The notes beneath the pieces are model-generated. The model did not search any database. It was given only the letters and a program-made list of their open reading frames with translations, and was not told the origin of the DNA. From the NCBI GenBank assembly GCA_029252805.1, contig JAQXAR010000025.1:26425-90424 (forward strand): DNA of 64,000 nt, given 5' to 3'. Origin of the DNA: Rickettsiales bacterium. GTDB taxonomy: Bacteria > Pseudomonadota > Alphaproteobacteria > Rickettsiales > JALZUV01. Shown in pieces: positions 18,340 through 27,030 of the stretch. The translations under genes were made by a program, and so were the position numbers. Within the stretch, counting starts at the first letter, position 1; the number at the start of each line of letters is the position of its first letter.

Positions 18340-20586
18340 TTAAGCCACATCTTCTGTGTACCCATAATATCCGTAGAGCGTTACTGCCTCGGAGTCGACT
18401 TGTGTCAATAAAGATCCGACGGTTTTTTCGGCGACTTCTGGAGAGCGCAGGAGTGCTTTTCGCACCATATTTGGGTTTGTTTGTCCCCAATGCGCGAGGA
18501 AGATAAAACCATCGATAGAATGGGCTACTGCACGCGCATCTGCAATATTCATAATCGCGGGGAGATCAATTAACACCACATCAAATTTTGGTTTTAGCCG
18601 GGCAATCAATTCATCCATTTGACCTGACGCCACCAAATTCAGGTTGGTGGTCGGGGTGCTGAGCCCTTTTGCCGGGATGAAAGAGAGGTTCGCTACGTTT
18701 GTTTCGTGGCAAATAGCATCAATCTGAGCGGTGAAATCTTTTTTATCTTTCCCACCCATTGCATGCGCTAACTCATAAAATCCACTCTGAGCTTGAGGGA
18801 AGAGCAATTTTGTCAAACTCGGGCGTCGGAAATCACAGTCAATCAATGCGACTTTGGCTCCTGTTGTTGCGAGATGTTTGGCGAGAAAACAAGAGGTGGT
18901 AGACTTTCCTTCTCCCGGTTGAGCAGAGACAAAAGAAACCGCCTTGGTCTTCTCATGTGGCGCACTGAACTTAATGGCAAGCTGTATCGTTCGCATGACT
19001 TCTGAAACAATGCCGGTTTGCTGATCTAACATCTCGGTCATCGTATCAAATACGTCTGAATTGAATGAGGGATTCTTGTCTCGATGCGATGTTTTTGTGC
19101 CTAAAGGAAGTGTCTTGCTTTCGTCTTTATGCAGCTCGACCTTTGGAATCATACCAAGGCAGGTGCGCTGGGTGGCTTTCTCGAGTTCCTCGGCTTTGCG
19201 AATATATTTATCGAGCCGTTCGCGTAAGAAGATGAGACCAATCCCTGCCGTTGCACCGAGGAAAATAGATAAAATCAATACAAGCGGCGTATTAGGCCAG
19301 CTAGCATAAGCGGGAAGAGCGGCGTAGCTTATGACTCGTCCTTGAACAAAAGGAGCGGATTGGCGTTGCACTTGTTCATTAAGGTTGTTCAAAAGTTTGG
19401 TGTAAAGTTCTTGTATTGAGCTGGCGCCGCGTTGCAATTCACGCAATTCAATTTGGTCTCGCTGACCTGACAGGGAGATATCCGTGACCGCCGCTAACTC
19501 TTCCTGTAATTTCTCTTGTTTTGAGAGTGCGATATCATATTCATTTTTATGGCCCTGAACGACGCGCGTATATTCGTCGGTCATTAGATTTTTAATGTCG
19601 TTTAGTTGGCTCTCAAGGTTGGTATATGCCTGATGGTCTCTCCCTTGATCTCGTTTAATTTTTGACGCCCGTTGTGACAGGTCAATATATTGGCTGCGAA
19701 GGTTATTTAAGACCCTGTTATCTGTTAAATTTCCAATCACTTTATCGGGGCTGTCATCTTCTAAAAGAGCATTCAGACTCTCATAACGCGCCTTTGCGTG
19801 AGCTGTATCTGTACGCGCAATAATTAAATTCCTGTTTAATTCGGAAAGTTGCTGGTCCGTCAGAGAGTCAACACGCGAGGTATCGACAATACTTTTTTGC
19901 GATTTGTAATTTTCAATTTTTTGTTCTGCTAAATTTAGATTTCCGCGTAATTTTTGGACACCTTCTGATAGCCATGTATTGATGCGTTGTGAGGCTTCAT
20001 ATTGTGTGACAAGCTCTTCTTCTAAATAAACATCTGCGATAAGATCGGCCAGTGTCTGTGCTTTCTTTCGGTCATGCGAAGTATAGCTAATATCCAGCAC
20101 GTAAGTGCGCCTGACACGCTCTACCACTAAACCATCTCGAAATTCTTGAAAGGTGGCTTTTTTCAATTTCTCTTTTTCAAGGAGTTTTTCTGCTTTTTCA
20201 TTGCCAAATAATAGACCTCTGAAGGAGTGGAGTAACCCATTGCGTGATGTTTCTAAATCTTTGTAGATATTTGCACGTTCAGCGGCTTTTTCGAGCAATT
20301 TACTTGAGTGCATCACTTCTATTTGACTATCAAGAATCAAATTCTCTCGGAAATTCATCATTTGCATTAGCCGGTCTGGCATAACGGCCGCCTGACGTGG
20401 GTCAATAAGAATGGAGGTCGTCGCGGTGTAAAGAGGAGCCGTTACCGTAATGTAAAAAACGCCAAGCATAAAACAGGTGACCATACATAAAGCGACCAAC
20501 TTGCGTTTTCGGTGTAAAGTGGCAAGGAATTCTTTTGCATAGAGCAGCGCATCAAATTCATATTCCGTATCCGTATTATTTTGCAT
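18340..20586 (-). CDS. Wzz/GumC-type chain-length protein fused to BY-kinase (copy 1)
   Basis: A 748-residue polysaccharide co-polymerase with autokinase activity. TM1 is at about 30-50, followed by the Wzz motif, a long coiled-coil periplasmic region, and TM2 near 432-455 after the PNTPL proline motif. The cytoplasmic BY-kinase has Walker A GEGKST (558-563), Walker A' ALIDCDFRRPS (580-590), Walker B VVLIDLP (670-676) and a C-terminal tyrosine cluster Y738, Y740, Y741, Y743. It controls chain length and export of a surface polymer by cyclic phosphorylation. It is divergent from the Wza-type gene across a 559-bp regulatory region and is a close paralogue of the gene at 50817-53111. Confidence 0.93.
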   Translation of the reverse strand: MQNNTDTEYEFDALLYAKEFLATLHRKRKLVALCMVTCFMLGVFYITVTAPLYTATTSILIDPRQAAVMPDRLMQMMNFRENLILDSQIEVMHSSKLLEKAAERANIYKDLETSRNGLLHSFRGLLFGNEKAEKLLEKEKLKKATFQEFRDGLVVERVRRTYVLDISYTSHDRKKAQTLADLIADVYLEEELVTQYEASQRINTWLSEGVQKLRGNLNLAEQKIENYKSQKSIVDTSRVDSLTDQQLSELNRNLIIARTDTAHAKARYESLNALLEDDSPDKVIGNLTDNRVLNNLRSQYIDLSQRASKIKRDQGRDHQAYTNLESQLNDIKNLMTDEYTRVVQGHKNEYDIALSKQEKLQEELAAVTDISLSGQRDQIELRELQRGASSIQELYTKLLNNLNEQVQRQSAPFVQGRVISYAALPAYASWPNTPLVLILSIFLGATAGIGLIFLRERLDKYIRKAEELEKATQRTCLGMIPKVELHKDESKTLPLGTKTSHRDKNPSFNSDVFDTMTEMLDQQTGIVSEVMRTIQLAIKFSAPHEKTKAVSFVSAQPGEGKSTTSCFLAKHLATTGAKVALIDCDFRRPSLTKLLFPQAQSGFYELAHAMGGKDKKDFTAQIDAICHETNVANLSFIPAKGLSTPTTNLNLVASGQMDELIARLKPKFDVVLIDLPAIMNIADARAVAHSIDGFIFLAHWGQTNPNMVRKALLRSPEVAEKTVGSLLTQVDSEAVTLYGYYGYTEDVA

Positions 20587-20807
20587 ATTTGGAATAGACC
20601 GTCCTAGCTCTTCTTATCTGTGTCGATATTAGACGAAATTCTTAACGATGGAAAGAGAGCAATACAATCAAAAAGAGTGAGTAGGGGGATAAGTTGTGTC
20701 TCCGCAACTTTTACATGAACCGCTTAAGGCGATTTTTATGAAAGGCAAAAAATTGTCCCCAACCTTTGACGCTGAATAGTTTGCTAAGATATTTGCGGGG
20801 ATCAAAC

Positions 20808-20835
20808 GGGCTTAAGAATAGCTATTCTGAAGCCC
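20808..20835. repeat. 28-bp near-perfect palindrome
   Basis: Arms GGGCTT (20808-20813) and AAGCCC (20830-20835) flank a perfect 14-bp palindrome AGAATAGCTATTCT (20815-20828). The only non-matching pair is A20814/G20829, so 13 of 14 pairs match. No T tract follows on either strand, so it is not a simple terminator. It could be an operator for a dimeric regulator or an RNA hairpin in a leader. Confidence 0.8.
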
Positions 20836-20881
20836 TACGACTTTTGGCATTTTGTTTGTGGTATTTAAAGGTTTATTTTTG

Positions 20882-20905
20882 ATTCTCTTTCAAAGAGAAT
20901 TTTTT
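20882..20905 (+). terminator. Terminator-like hairpin with T tract in the wza leader region
   Basis: ATTCTC (20882-20887) pairs with GAGAAT (20895-20900) around TTTCAAA, and the last T begins a run of six (20900-20905). On the plus strand this is a plausible intrinsic terminator about 240 bp upstream of wza, with no complete gene before it. It may end a short leader or small RNA. The stem is only 6 bp and AT-rich, so it could be weak. Confidence 0.45.
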
Positions 20906-21089
20906 ATTACTCAGGTATTTATGAGACAGGTATTTTTTAAGAGGTGTTGTGATATCTTAATGTGTTACGCCTGTTTTCCCAAAACTGTTCTAATATTAAT
21001 ACAGTTTTCTATAAAACCAACGCTCAGGTACGTTTAAATTTCCTTCGTTTCGAGTATTGCTCTACTATTGGGTTCTCTATTTGATACAT

Positions 21090-21119
21090 TTCTTGAAGTT
21101 TTGGTACGCTTCTTGAAGT
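21090..21119 (+). repeat. Direct repeat TTCTTGAAGT, two copies 20 bp apart
   Basis: Copies at 21090-21099 and 21110-21119 are identical over ten bases and spaced 20 bp start to start, about two helical turns, ending 26 bp before the wza ATG. They could be a regulator binding site overlapping the promoter or leader. No matching copies were noticed elsewhere in the window. Confidence 0.5.
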
Positions 21120-21145
21120 GAGTTCCAAAAGGAGTACCTAATAGG

Positions 21146-22396
21146 ATGTTGATACGTAGTATGATGGCAGGCAAATTGGTAGACACTATAACGACTTGTG
21201 GTTCTTCTGCAGGGCGATGCGGGGGTTTACTGTTGATAACTTCTTTCATGCTGAGTGGCTGCGGTGCTGTTCCAGCGGATGGACCTTCTGCAAGCTCAGT
21301 TGCGGAAGCCGCGGGCGAGCGCATTACCGGTAGTAGGGATGGTAAGTCCGATGGTAACCTTCCTTTCGTATTTATTGATGCCAATGATGAGAATGTCGAT
21401 ATTGTCTCGCAGGCAAATGGCGATGGCTATTTCAAAGAAGAGTTTACCGATCGCCGGGATGCTGCTGATATTCGTATTGGGTTAGGCGACACTATCCGCG
21501 TGACTATTTTTGAAGCAGGCTCCGGCGGGTTATTCGTGCCGGCAAGTGGCTCGCTAAGCTCTGGGAATTTCGTTTCCATCCCTGACCAAGAGGTGGACCG
21601 TACCGGTAGTGTTACCGTTCCTTATGCTGCTAAAGGTAAAGATGGTGGTGTTGTAAAAGTCTATGGGCGTCGTCCTATCGAAGTGCAGGCAGATATTGAA
21701 AAGCGTCTTGCGGATAGAGCCATTGAGCCACAGGTCGTTGTCACGATTGTTAGTCGAACGTCGAATCTTTATTCTGTGATCGGTGATGTGAATGGGTCTG
21801 GACGTTTCAACGTACCGCAAGGGGGCATTCGTATCTTGGATGCTATCGGTATGGCGGGTGGTCTTAGCGGTACTGATTATGAAACACTGGTTACGTTGCA
21901 GCGTGAGGGTAAGTCGGTGACGGCAAGAATCCTTTCATTGTTGAAGCGACCGCAAAATAACATCTTTGTCCGCCCGAACGATATTATTTCTCTCAAGAAA
22001 GAGGAGCTCTATTACAATGTTCTTGGAGCGGTGACGGAGAGTGGCCGTGTCGCGTTGAGTGAAGAGAAAGTTATGTTAGCAGATGCGATTGCGCGAGCTG
22101 GTGGGCTGGATATTGAACGTGCTGAAGCAAGTTCGGTGCTGATTTACAGAGAAGAGAAGAAAGAAGTTCTTCAAGGTATTGGGGCGCAAATAGAGAGCCC
22201 TCAATTAGCTCAACGCGAGACAATTCCAACGGTTTATCGTGTCAATTTACGCGATCCTAAAGGGGTCTTTATCGCGCGAAAATTACAGTTGCACCATAAT
22301 GATATGATCTATGTTGATAATCATCCGATTGTAGGAACAAGCCGTATTCTGTCGATTGTACGTGACCTTCTCGTCGTCCGCGTCATTGATGGCTAA
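21146..22396 (+). CDS. wza: Wza-type polysaccharide export outer-membrane lipoprotein
   Basis: A 416-residue export protein. A long N-region and a hydrophobic stretch (28-37) end in lipobox LSGC with the lipidated cysteine at 39. It is followed by the polysaccharide export domain (IGLGDTIRVTIFEAGSGGLF, VTVPYAAKGKDGGVVKVYGR) and SLBB-type repeats (YSVIGDVNGSGRFNVPQGG, YYNVLGAVTESGRVALSEE). It would form the outer-membrane channel for the polymer and work with a Wzz/BY-kinase. AAAAGGAG lies upstream of the ATG at 21146. The O-antigen-ligase-like gene follows 23 bp downstream. Confidence 0.9.
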   Translation: MLIRSMMAGKLVDTITTCGSSAGRCGGLLLITSFMLSGCGAVPADGPSASSVAEAAGERITGSRDGKSDGNLPFVFIDANDENVDIVSQANGDGYFKEEFTDRRDAADIRIGLGDTIRVTIFEAGSGGLFVPASGSLSSGNFVSIPDQEVDRTGSVTVPYAAKGKDGGVVKVYGRRPIEVQADIEKRLADRAIEPQVVVTIVSRTSNLYSVIGDVNGSGRFNVPQGGIRILDAIGMAGGLSGTDYETLVTLQREGKSVTARILSLLKRPQNNIFVRPNDIISLKKEELYYNVLGAVTESGRVALSEEKVMLADAIARAGGLDIERAEASSVLIYREEKKEVLQGIGAQIESPQLAQRETIPTVYRVNLRDPKGVFIARKLQLHHNDMIYVDNHPIVGTSRILSIVRDLLVVRVIDG

Positions 22397-22419
22397 AGCG
22401 CGGAGTTTCATTTTCTAAA

Positions 22420-23766
22420 ATGCAGGCGCTATTAAAACGTAATCGATTAGAATATTGCGCGATGTTTCTTGCTTTACTTCTATCGATTGCCTGCGCCGCA
22501 CGCGGCTTAGTTTATGATGATTTGCTAATCGTTGGGTTGTGTTTTTCCGTACCGCTTATGTGGTTTAGTTTTAGCGATGATTATAAAGCACATCCGTTTT
22601 TTGCAAAGCTTGGGCTGTGGGTCGTTACTGTTTTCTTACTATGGAGCGGTTTGCAATGGGTGCTGGTTACTTCAATCGATATCTCTGCTTGGCAATCTTC
22701 GGTGAGTAGGGTGATTTTTGTGGCAACGATTGGGTTTATTGCTTTGCAGGTTGGCTCGAGCGTTTCGGCCTCACGGTTGTTTTTCCTCAGCCTATTACTC
22801 TTAAGTATTATCATGGTGTGTATTAGCTTTTTTTTGCACCGGTCGGAGGTGTCGCTGATTTCTACCTATTACGCCTATGAGTTCATTAACCCTAACAATG
22901 CCGCAAGTTACTTGGGGGTGATGCTCATTATTTGCATTTCGCAGCTGCACAGTCTTATTCGCCAGCATATGAAAGGAGCAGGGCAATCCATAGCAGAGCG
23001 AATTGAGAACATGAAGTTGAGCATTGTCATACAAATCTTGTTGGTGCTATTTGGCTGTGTGTTATTTCTAGCTGCGCTTTTTCTAACCGGTTCGCGTGGC
23101 GGAGTGATTATCTCGCTCGCGGTATGTGGCCCTCTTTTTATAGGGCTGATCCTTAAGCGACGCATGAGTCGTGGTATCAAAAAGCGTTCACTTTCGCTCT
23201 TTTTTGGGAGTGTGTTGACGGCTCTGGTGATGGGGTGGGTTTTTAACCAGCACGGCTCCGGTTTGATGCAAGATATTCTTGTCCAAGGGCTTGATGGGGA
23301 TGTTCGACCTGAGCTATTTGAGGCGGTTATTCCCATGATAATGGACCAACCTATTTTAGGGCATGGGCTTGGCGGGTTTGCTTCGCACTTTCAGCCCTAT
23401 CGTTCCGAAGTGATGCCAGTGGAAGGGTTATACGATAAAGCGCACAGTCATTATTTGGAGTTGGCCGCTGAGATGGGGCTCATCGTGTTCGGAGGAGTGC
23501 TTTTGGTCGCTGTTATAGTGCTTCGTCAATTTATCGTCGCTATTCGAACGCGCAAAAAACATTATGCAATACCAAGTATGGGGATCGCGGTGTTGACGTT
23601 GATGGCGCTTCATTCCACCATTGATTTCCCGTTACAGATACCGGCTATCTTAGCGTTGGTTACCTCTGTGTTGGTCATTAGTGTGGTTCAATCGGATAAG
23701 CATTATATTCTCAGTCGGTCGAATAAATCTCGTAAAAAGGCTCGCAAGCGGGTTCGTACAGTTTAA
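22420..23766 (+). CDS. O-antigen ligase/polymerase (WaaL/Wzy-like) membrane protein
   Basis: A 448-residue inner-membrane protein with about 10-12 helices and the family's periplasmic loop. Marks are YYAYEFINPNNAASYLGVM, LTGSRGGVIISLAV and GHGLGGFASHFQPYRSE followed by KAHSHYLELAAEMGL, typical of the O-antigen ligase domain (the arginine and histidine residues there are catalytically important in WaaL). It either polymerises repeat units or ligates a polymer to an acceptor; sequence alone does not decide. The C-terminus is strongly basic (SRKKARKRVR). It follows wza in the same operon and converges with the glycosyltransferase gene 11 bp away. Confidence 0.88.
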   Translation: MQALLKRNRLEYCAMFLALLLSIACAARGLVYDDLLIVGLCFSVPLMWFSFSDDYKAHPFFAKLGLWVVTVFLLWSGLQWVLVTSIDISAWQSSVSRVIFVATIGFIALQVGSSVSASRLFFLSLLLLSIIMVCISFFLHRSEVSLISTYYAYEFINPNNAASYLGVMLIICISQLHSLIRQHMKGAGQSIAERIENMKLSIVIQILLVLFGCVLFLAALFLTGSRGGVIISLAVCGPLFIGLILKRRMSRGIKKRSLSLFFGSVLTALVMGWVFNQHGSGLMQDILVQGLDGDVRPELFEAVIPMIMDQPILGHGLGGFASHFQPYRSEVMPVEGLYDKAHSHYLELAAEMGLIVFGGVLLVAVIVLRQFIVAIRTRKKHYAIPSMGIAVLTLMALHSTIDFPLQIPAILALVTSVLVISVVQSDKHYILSRSNKSRKKARKRVRTV

Positions 23767-23777
23767 GCGAGAGTGGC

Positions 23778-24896
23778 TTATTGGATGAGCGATTCGATTT
23801 TATTCAAATAAGCATCCAGAACGATTTGCTGATCAAATTCTTTTTCGGCCTTTCGGCGGCTTGCTTGCCCCATTTTGGTGCGCTCCTCGGGTGAGAGTTT
23901 AATGAAGTCGATCATCTTGTTCGATAAGTCTTCTGCATCTTTTAAGTGACAGAGGAAGCCATTCACACCTTCATCAATCGTATGTTTGCAGCCCGGTACG
24001 TTCGTGGCGATTAAGGGGGTGCCCATCGCTAGGCCCTCTAGTAATACACGCGACATTCCTTCGCGGTAAGAGGGGAGAACTACCACATCATTTTCTGCGA
24101 TAATATCGCGTACATCATCGCTTTCGCCAAGGTAGTTAATAACACCTTCTTCTGCCCAGCTTTGAATCTGATCGGGCGTGATGGCCGTTCGGTTTGCAAT
24201 GCCATGTGGGCCTAGTAAGTGAAATATCGCATGAGGGTGGCGCTTCTTCACAATACGTGCCGCATCCACATATTCGCCGATCCCTTTATCCCATAACATA
24301 CGGGCGATCAGCACAAAGCGAATCGTGTCTTCGGGCTGTTTGGGGCGGGGTTGATAATGCTTTAAATCGATGCCAGAGCCAGGAAGAAGTTCTGTTTTCG
24401 AGGCGCTAACGAGCTTTTCTCGGATGAAAAGCGCACGGTCCTCGTCATTTTGGAAAAATACGCAAGATGAAAATTTGAATGCCTGACGGTAGAGCATTTT
24501 GGCGATGAGCGTCATCCAATTGCGTTTGATGAAAACGGTCCCCAACCCAGAGACATTATTGATGATCGGTATGCCTAGTAAGCGACAAGCGAAGCTGCCA
24601 TAAACATTGGGTTTGATCGTATAGCCTAACATCACTGCTGGCTTTAGTTTTTTCAGTAAGCGAACATAGCGACAAAACAGTATGAAGTCTTGTAGTGGAG
24701 AGGTGCCAGCATTGCTCATTGCGATAGGGTGGTGCTCGTCAACGAGTTTTTCTAGTCGCGCGCTATAAGCATCCTCAGGTGCGGCGGTGACGACTTCATG
24801 ACCCTTCTCCTGCAGCATCTTAATTAAGGAGCTTCGGAAGTTATAAATGTTCCAAGAGGCGTTGATCGATATGAGAATGCGGGTTTTATTACTCAT
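23778..24896 (-). CDS. Glycosyltransferase family 4 (PglA-like)
   Basis: A 372-residue GT-B enzyme that would add a sugar to a lipid-linked oligosaccharide on the cytoplasmic face. N-terminal marks are ISINASWNIYNFRSSLIKML and GYTIKPNVYGSFACRLLGIP with NNVSGLGTVF; the C-terminal nucleotide-sugar domain has IARMLWDKGIGEYVDAA and VLPSYREGMSRVLLEGLAMG followed by PLIATNVPGC. This resembles PglA/WbpJ-type HexNAc or galacturonate transferases. It is encoded alone on the minus strand, with its start 271 bp from the divergent asnB. Confidence 0.88.
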   Translation of the reverse strand: MSNKTRILISINASWNIYNFRSSLIKMLQEKGHEVVTAAPEDAYSARLEKLVDEHHPIAMSNAGTSPLQDFILFCRYVRLLKKLKPAVMLGYTIKPNVYGSFACRLLGIPIINNVSGLGTVFIKRNWMTLIAKMLYRQAFKFSSCVFFQNDEDRALFIREKLVSASKTELLPGSGIDLKHYQPRPKQPEDTIRFVLIARMLWDKGIGEYVDAARIVKKRHPHAIFHLLGPHGIANRTAITPDQIQSWAEEGVINYLGESDDVRDIIAENDVVVLPSYREGMSRVLLEGLAMGTPLIATNVPGCKHTIDEGVNGFLCHLKDAEDLSNKMIDFIKLSPEERTKMGQASRRKAEKEFDQQIVLDAYLNKIESLIQ

Positions 24897-25061
24897 GAGC
24901 TGAACCTATTGAAACAGAGCGTTTGGGTAAGGAAGGTAGGCAGTTGAGTTATTGGCAAAAAGGGGTCTAGACGGAAATGCAGTACGCCTCAAGTTTAGTG
25001 GAGTGAAAAAAGGTGGAAGCAAAATAAGTGCGATATAGGCTGACATAGGGTTCCTATGTTT

Positions 25062-25089
25062 TTGACAGAAGGTTCCTAAATTTTATACA
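25062..25089 (+). promoter_or_regulatory. Predicted sigma-70-type promoter for asnB-ABC operon
   Basis: TTGACA (25062-25067) and TATACA (25084-25089) are separated by 16 bp, about 78 bp before the asnB ATG. Three GTTCC motifs (25050, 25072, 25103) surround and overlap it; the first two are 22 bp apart, which could be an operator pair. No experimental support. Confidence 0.45.
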
Positions 25090-25167
25090 GTTTTTAGAAT
25101 AAGTTCCAAGCGAAGAAAAATGAAAAACCAATAGTCATTCTCCCTAGATTCTGTGATAATTCGCCGC

Positions 25168-27012
25168 ATGTGCGGCATTGCAGGAATATGGTCATCAAAA
25201 GCGGTTGATTTGGAAAAGATCGCTGGGGATATGGCTAATCGCTTAACCCATCGCGGACCCGATGATCAGGGGGTGTGGAGCGATGCACAGGCCGGAATCG
25301 CGCTGGCGCATCGTCGTTTATCAATCATCGATCTCTCATCTGCGGGGCATCAGCCTATGGTGTCAGCATCGGAACGCTATGTGCTGAGCTATAATGGTGA
25401 GATTTATAATTTTCAAATATTGCGCGAGCAACTTGATACTCCTTGGTGCGGCTCTTCCGATACAGAAGTTTTATTGGCAGCCATAGAGGCATGGGGTGTT
25501 GAGAAGGCACTGCAGACCTTTAACGGCATGTTCGCTTTTGCTTTATGGGATAGAAAAGAGCAAACCCTGACGCTCGCGCGTGACCGTATTGGTGAGAAGC
25601 CGCTCTATTATGGTAGGTGGAAAGATGAGTTGATTTTCGCCTCTGAGCTTAAAGCTTTTAAGGCATTGGATGAATTCGCTTCCGCCATCAACCGTGATGC
25701 GCTTTTGCATTATGCACGCTACAGCTATATCGCCGCACCCCAGTCCATTTATGAAGGCATAAATAAGCTTGAGGCAGGGCATTATGTCACGATTCCTCAG
25801 GGTGAGCATAATCCTAAGCCTCAAAGTTATTGGTCTTTGAGCGAGCAGATGCAGGTGGCGTCATCGAATCGCTATACGGCGCCCGAAGATGAACTGGTGG
25901 GTAGATTAGAAGAAGTGCTGGGTGGGGCGGTTAAAAAGCGTCTTATTGCCGATGTTCCATTAGGGAGTTTCCTATCCGGCGGGATTGATTCGACCGCCAT
26001 CACCTTGCTGATGCAGCAGCAATCTTTGAGGCCGGTCAAGAGTTTCAGTATCGGGTTCGATGAGGTAGGGTTTGATGAAGCCCCCCACGCGAAAGCGATC
26101 GCGAATTATTTAAAAACAGAGCATACGGAGCTTTACGTCACCGCAAACCAAGCGCTGGATGTTATCCCTAAATTACCGCAGATTTTTGATGAACCGTTTG
26201 CCGATTCCTCGCAAATTCCGACTTACCTAGTTGCTGCAATGGCGAAAGAGCATGTGACGGTTGCGCTGTCTGGCGATGGCGGGGATGAACTTTTCGGTGG
26301 CTATAATCGCCATATTCATGCGCCGGGATTATGGAAAAAAATCCAGCTTATGCCATATCCACTTCGCAGCATGGCAGCGCATTTTCTGGGAACATTGCCA
26401 ATTCGTTCGTCGGGACATCGTCAGAAACTAATGCAGGCTATGGATGCTCGCACGCAAATCGAATTTTACCAATCGCTTTGCTCAATTTGGCATGAACCGG
26501 AATCGCTGGTGATTGGTGCTAGCGAGCGCATTCCCGAGCAAAGCCTCGATAAGCCCTTTGCCGAGTGGATGATGCAGCAAGATACGCTGACCTATCTTGC
26601 GGGGGATATTTTAACCAAAGTCGATCGTGCGGCGATGGGGGTCAGTCTGGAAACACGTATCCCGTTCTTAGACCCAGAGGTGATGAATTTTGCGTGGCAA
26701 TTGCCGGCAGAGATGAAAATTCGAGATGGGCAGGGGAAATGGATCCTACGTCAACTCCTGTATCGCCATATCCCTAAAGAACTGATAGATCGGCCAAAGG
26801 CTGGATTCGCGCTCCCGCTGGGGCAATGGTTGCGAGGGTCTTTGCGTGAATGGGCGGAGGCGTTGCTGGATGAATCACTTCTGCGCCAGCAAGGTTATTG
26901 GCGGCCTGAGCCGATTCTTTCCGCTTGGAAGGAGCTCCTCAAAGGCAATGATTTCATGGAAGCGCGTGTATGGAATGTGCTGATGTTTCAAAGCTGGCTT
27001 GAGAGCCAATAA
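25168..27012 (+). CDS. asnB: Glutamine-hydrolysing asparagine synthase-type amidotransferase
   Basis: A 614-residue class II amidotransferase. Start MCGIAGIW supplies the N-terminal catalytic cysteine, which fixes the ATG at 25168. The glutaminase domain includes RLSIIDLS, SYNGEIYN and the ammonia-tunnel region; the synthetase domain has the PP-loop SGGIDS (270-275) and LSGDGGDELFGGYNRH. It could make asparagine, but its place in a polysaccharide locus that also encodes uronic-acid-forming enzymes suggests amidation of a uronic acid (compare WbpS-type proteins); that is inference. The ABC transporter gene follows after 18 bp. Confidence 0.9.
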   Translation: MCGIAGIWSSKAVDLEKIAGDMANRLTHRGPDDQGVWSDAQAGIALAHRRLSIIDLSSAGHQPMVSASERYVLSYNGEIYNFQILREQLDTPWCGSSDTEVLLAAIEAWGVEKALQTFNGMFAFALWDRKEQTLTLARDRIGEKPLYYGRWKDELIFASELKAFKALDEFASAINRDALLHYARYSYIAAPQSIYEGINKLEAGHYVTIPQGEHNPKPQSYWSLSEQMQVASSNRYTAPEDELVGRLEEVLGGAVKKRLIADVPLGSFLSGGIDSTAITLLMQQQSLRPVKSFSIGFDEVGFDEAPHAKAIANYLKTEHTELYVTANQALDVIPKLPQIFDEPFADSSQIPTYLVAAMAKEHVTVALSGDGGDELFGGYNRHIHAPGLWKKIQLMPYPLRSMAAHFLGTLPIRSSGHRQKLMQAMDARTQIEFYQSLCSIWHEPESLVIGASERIPEQSLDKPFAEWMMQQDTLTYLAGDILTKVDRAAMGVSLETRIPFLDPEVMNFAWQLPAEMKIRDGQGKWILRQLLYRHIPKELIDRPKAGFALPLGQWLRGSLREWAEALLDESLLRQQGYWRPEPILSAWKELLKGNDFMEARVWNVLMFQSWLESQ

Positions 27013-27030
27013 TCGCTAAGGTGCAGCAGT

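Larger units (their letters stand above)
20587..21145. promoter_or_regulatory. 559-bp divergent regulatory region between BY-kinase 1 and wza
   Basis: This is the only stretch over 300 bp without a credible gene. It holds, left to right, a 28-bp near-perfect palindrome (20808-20835), a terminator-like hairpin with a T tract (20882-20905) and two direct repeats TTCTTGAAGT (21090 and 21110) just ahead of the wza ribosome binding site. A 61-codon frame at 20852 crosses the hairpin, has no ribosome binding site and resembles nothing I know. No JUMPstart/ops element was found. The region probably controls both divergent exopolysaccharide transcripts. Confidence 0.6.

Noticed and set aside
20852..21037. 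61-codon frame in the wza upstream region
   Set aside because: It crosses the terminator-like hairpin, lacks a ribosome binding site and has no recognisable similarity.
20587..21145. JUMPstart/ops element for RfaH-type control
   Set aside because: The GGCGGTAGCGT core was looked for upstream of wza and the other polysaccharide operons and not seen.
21034..21384. 116-codon minus-strand frame overlapping the wza start
   Set aside because: It overlaps the well-supported wza gene and its composition looks like an antisense shadow.
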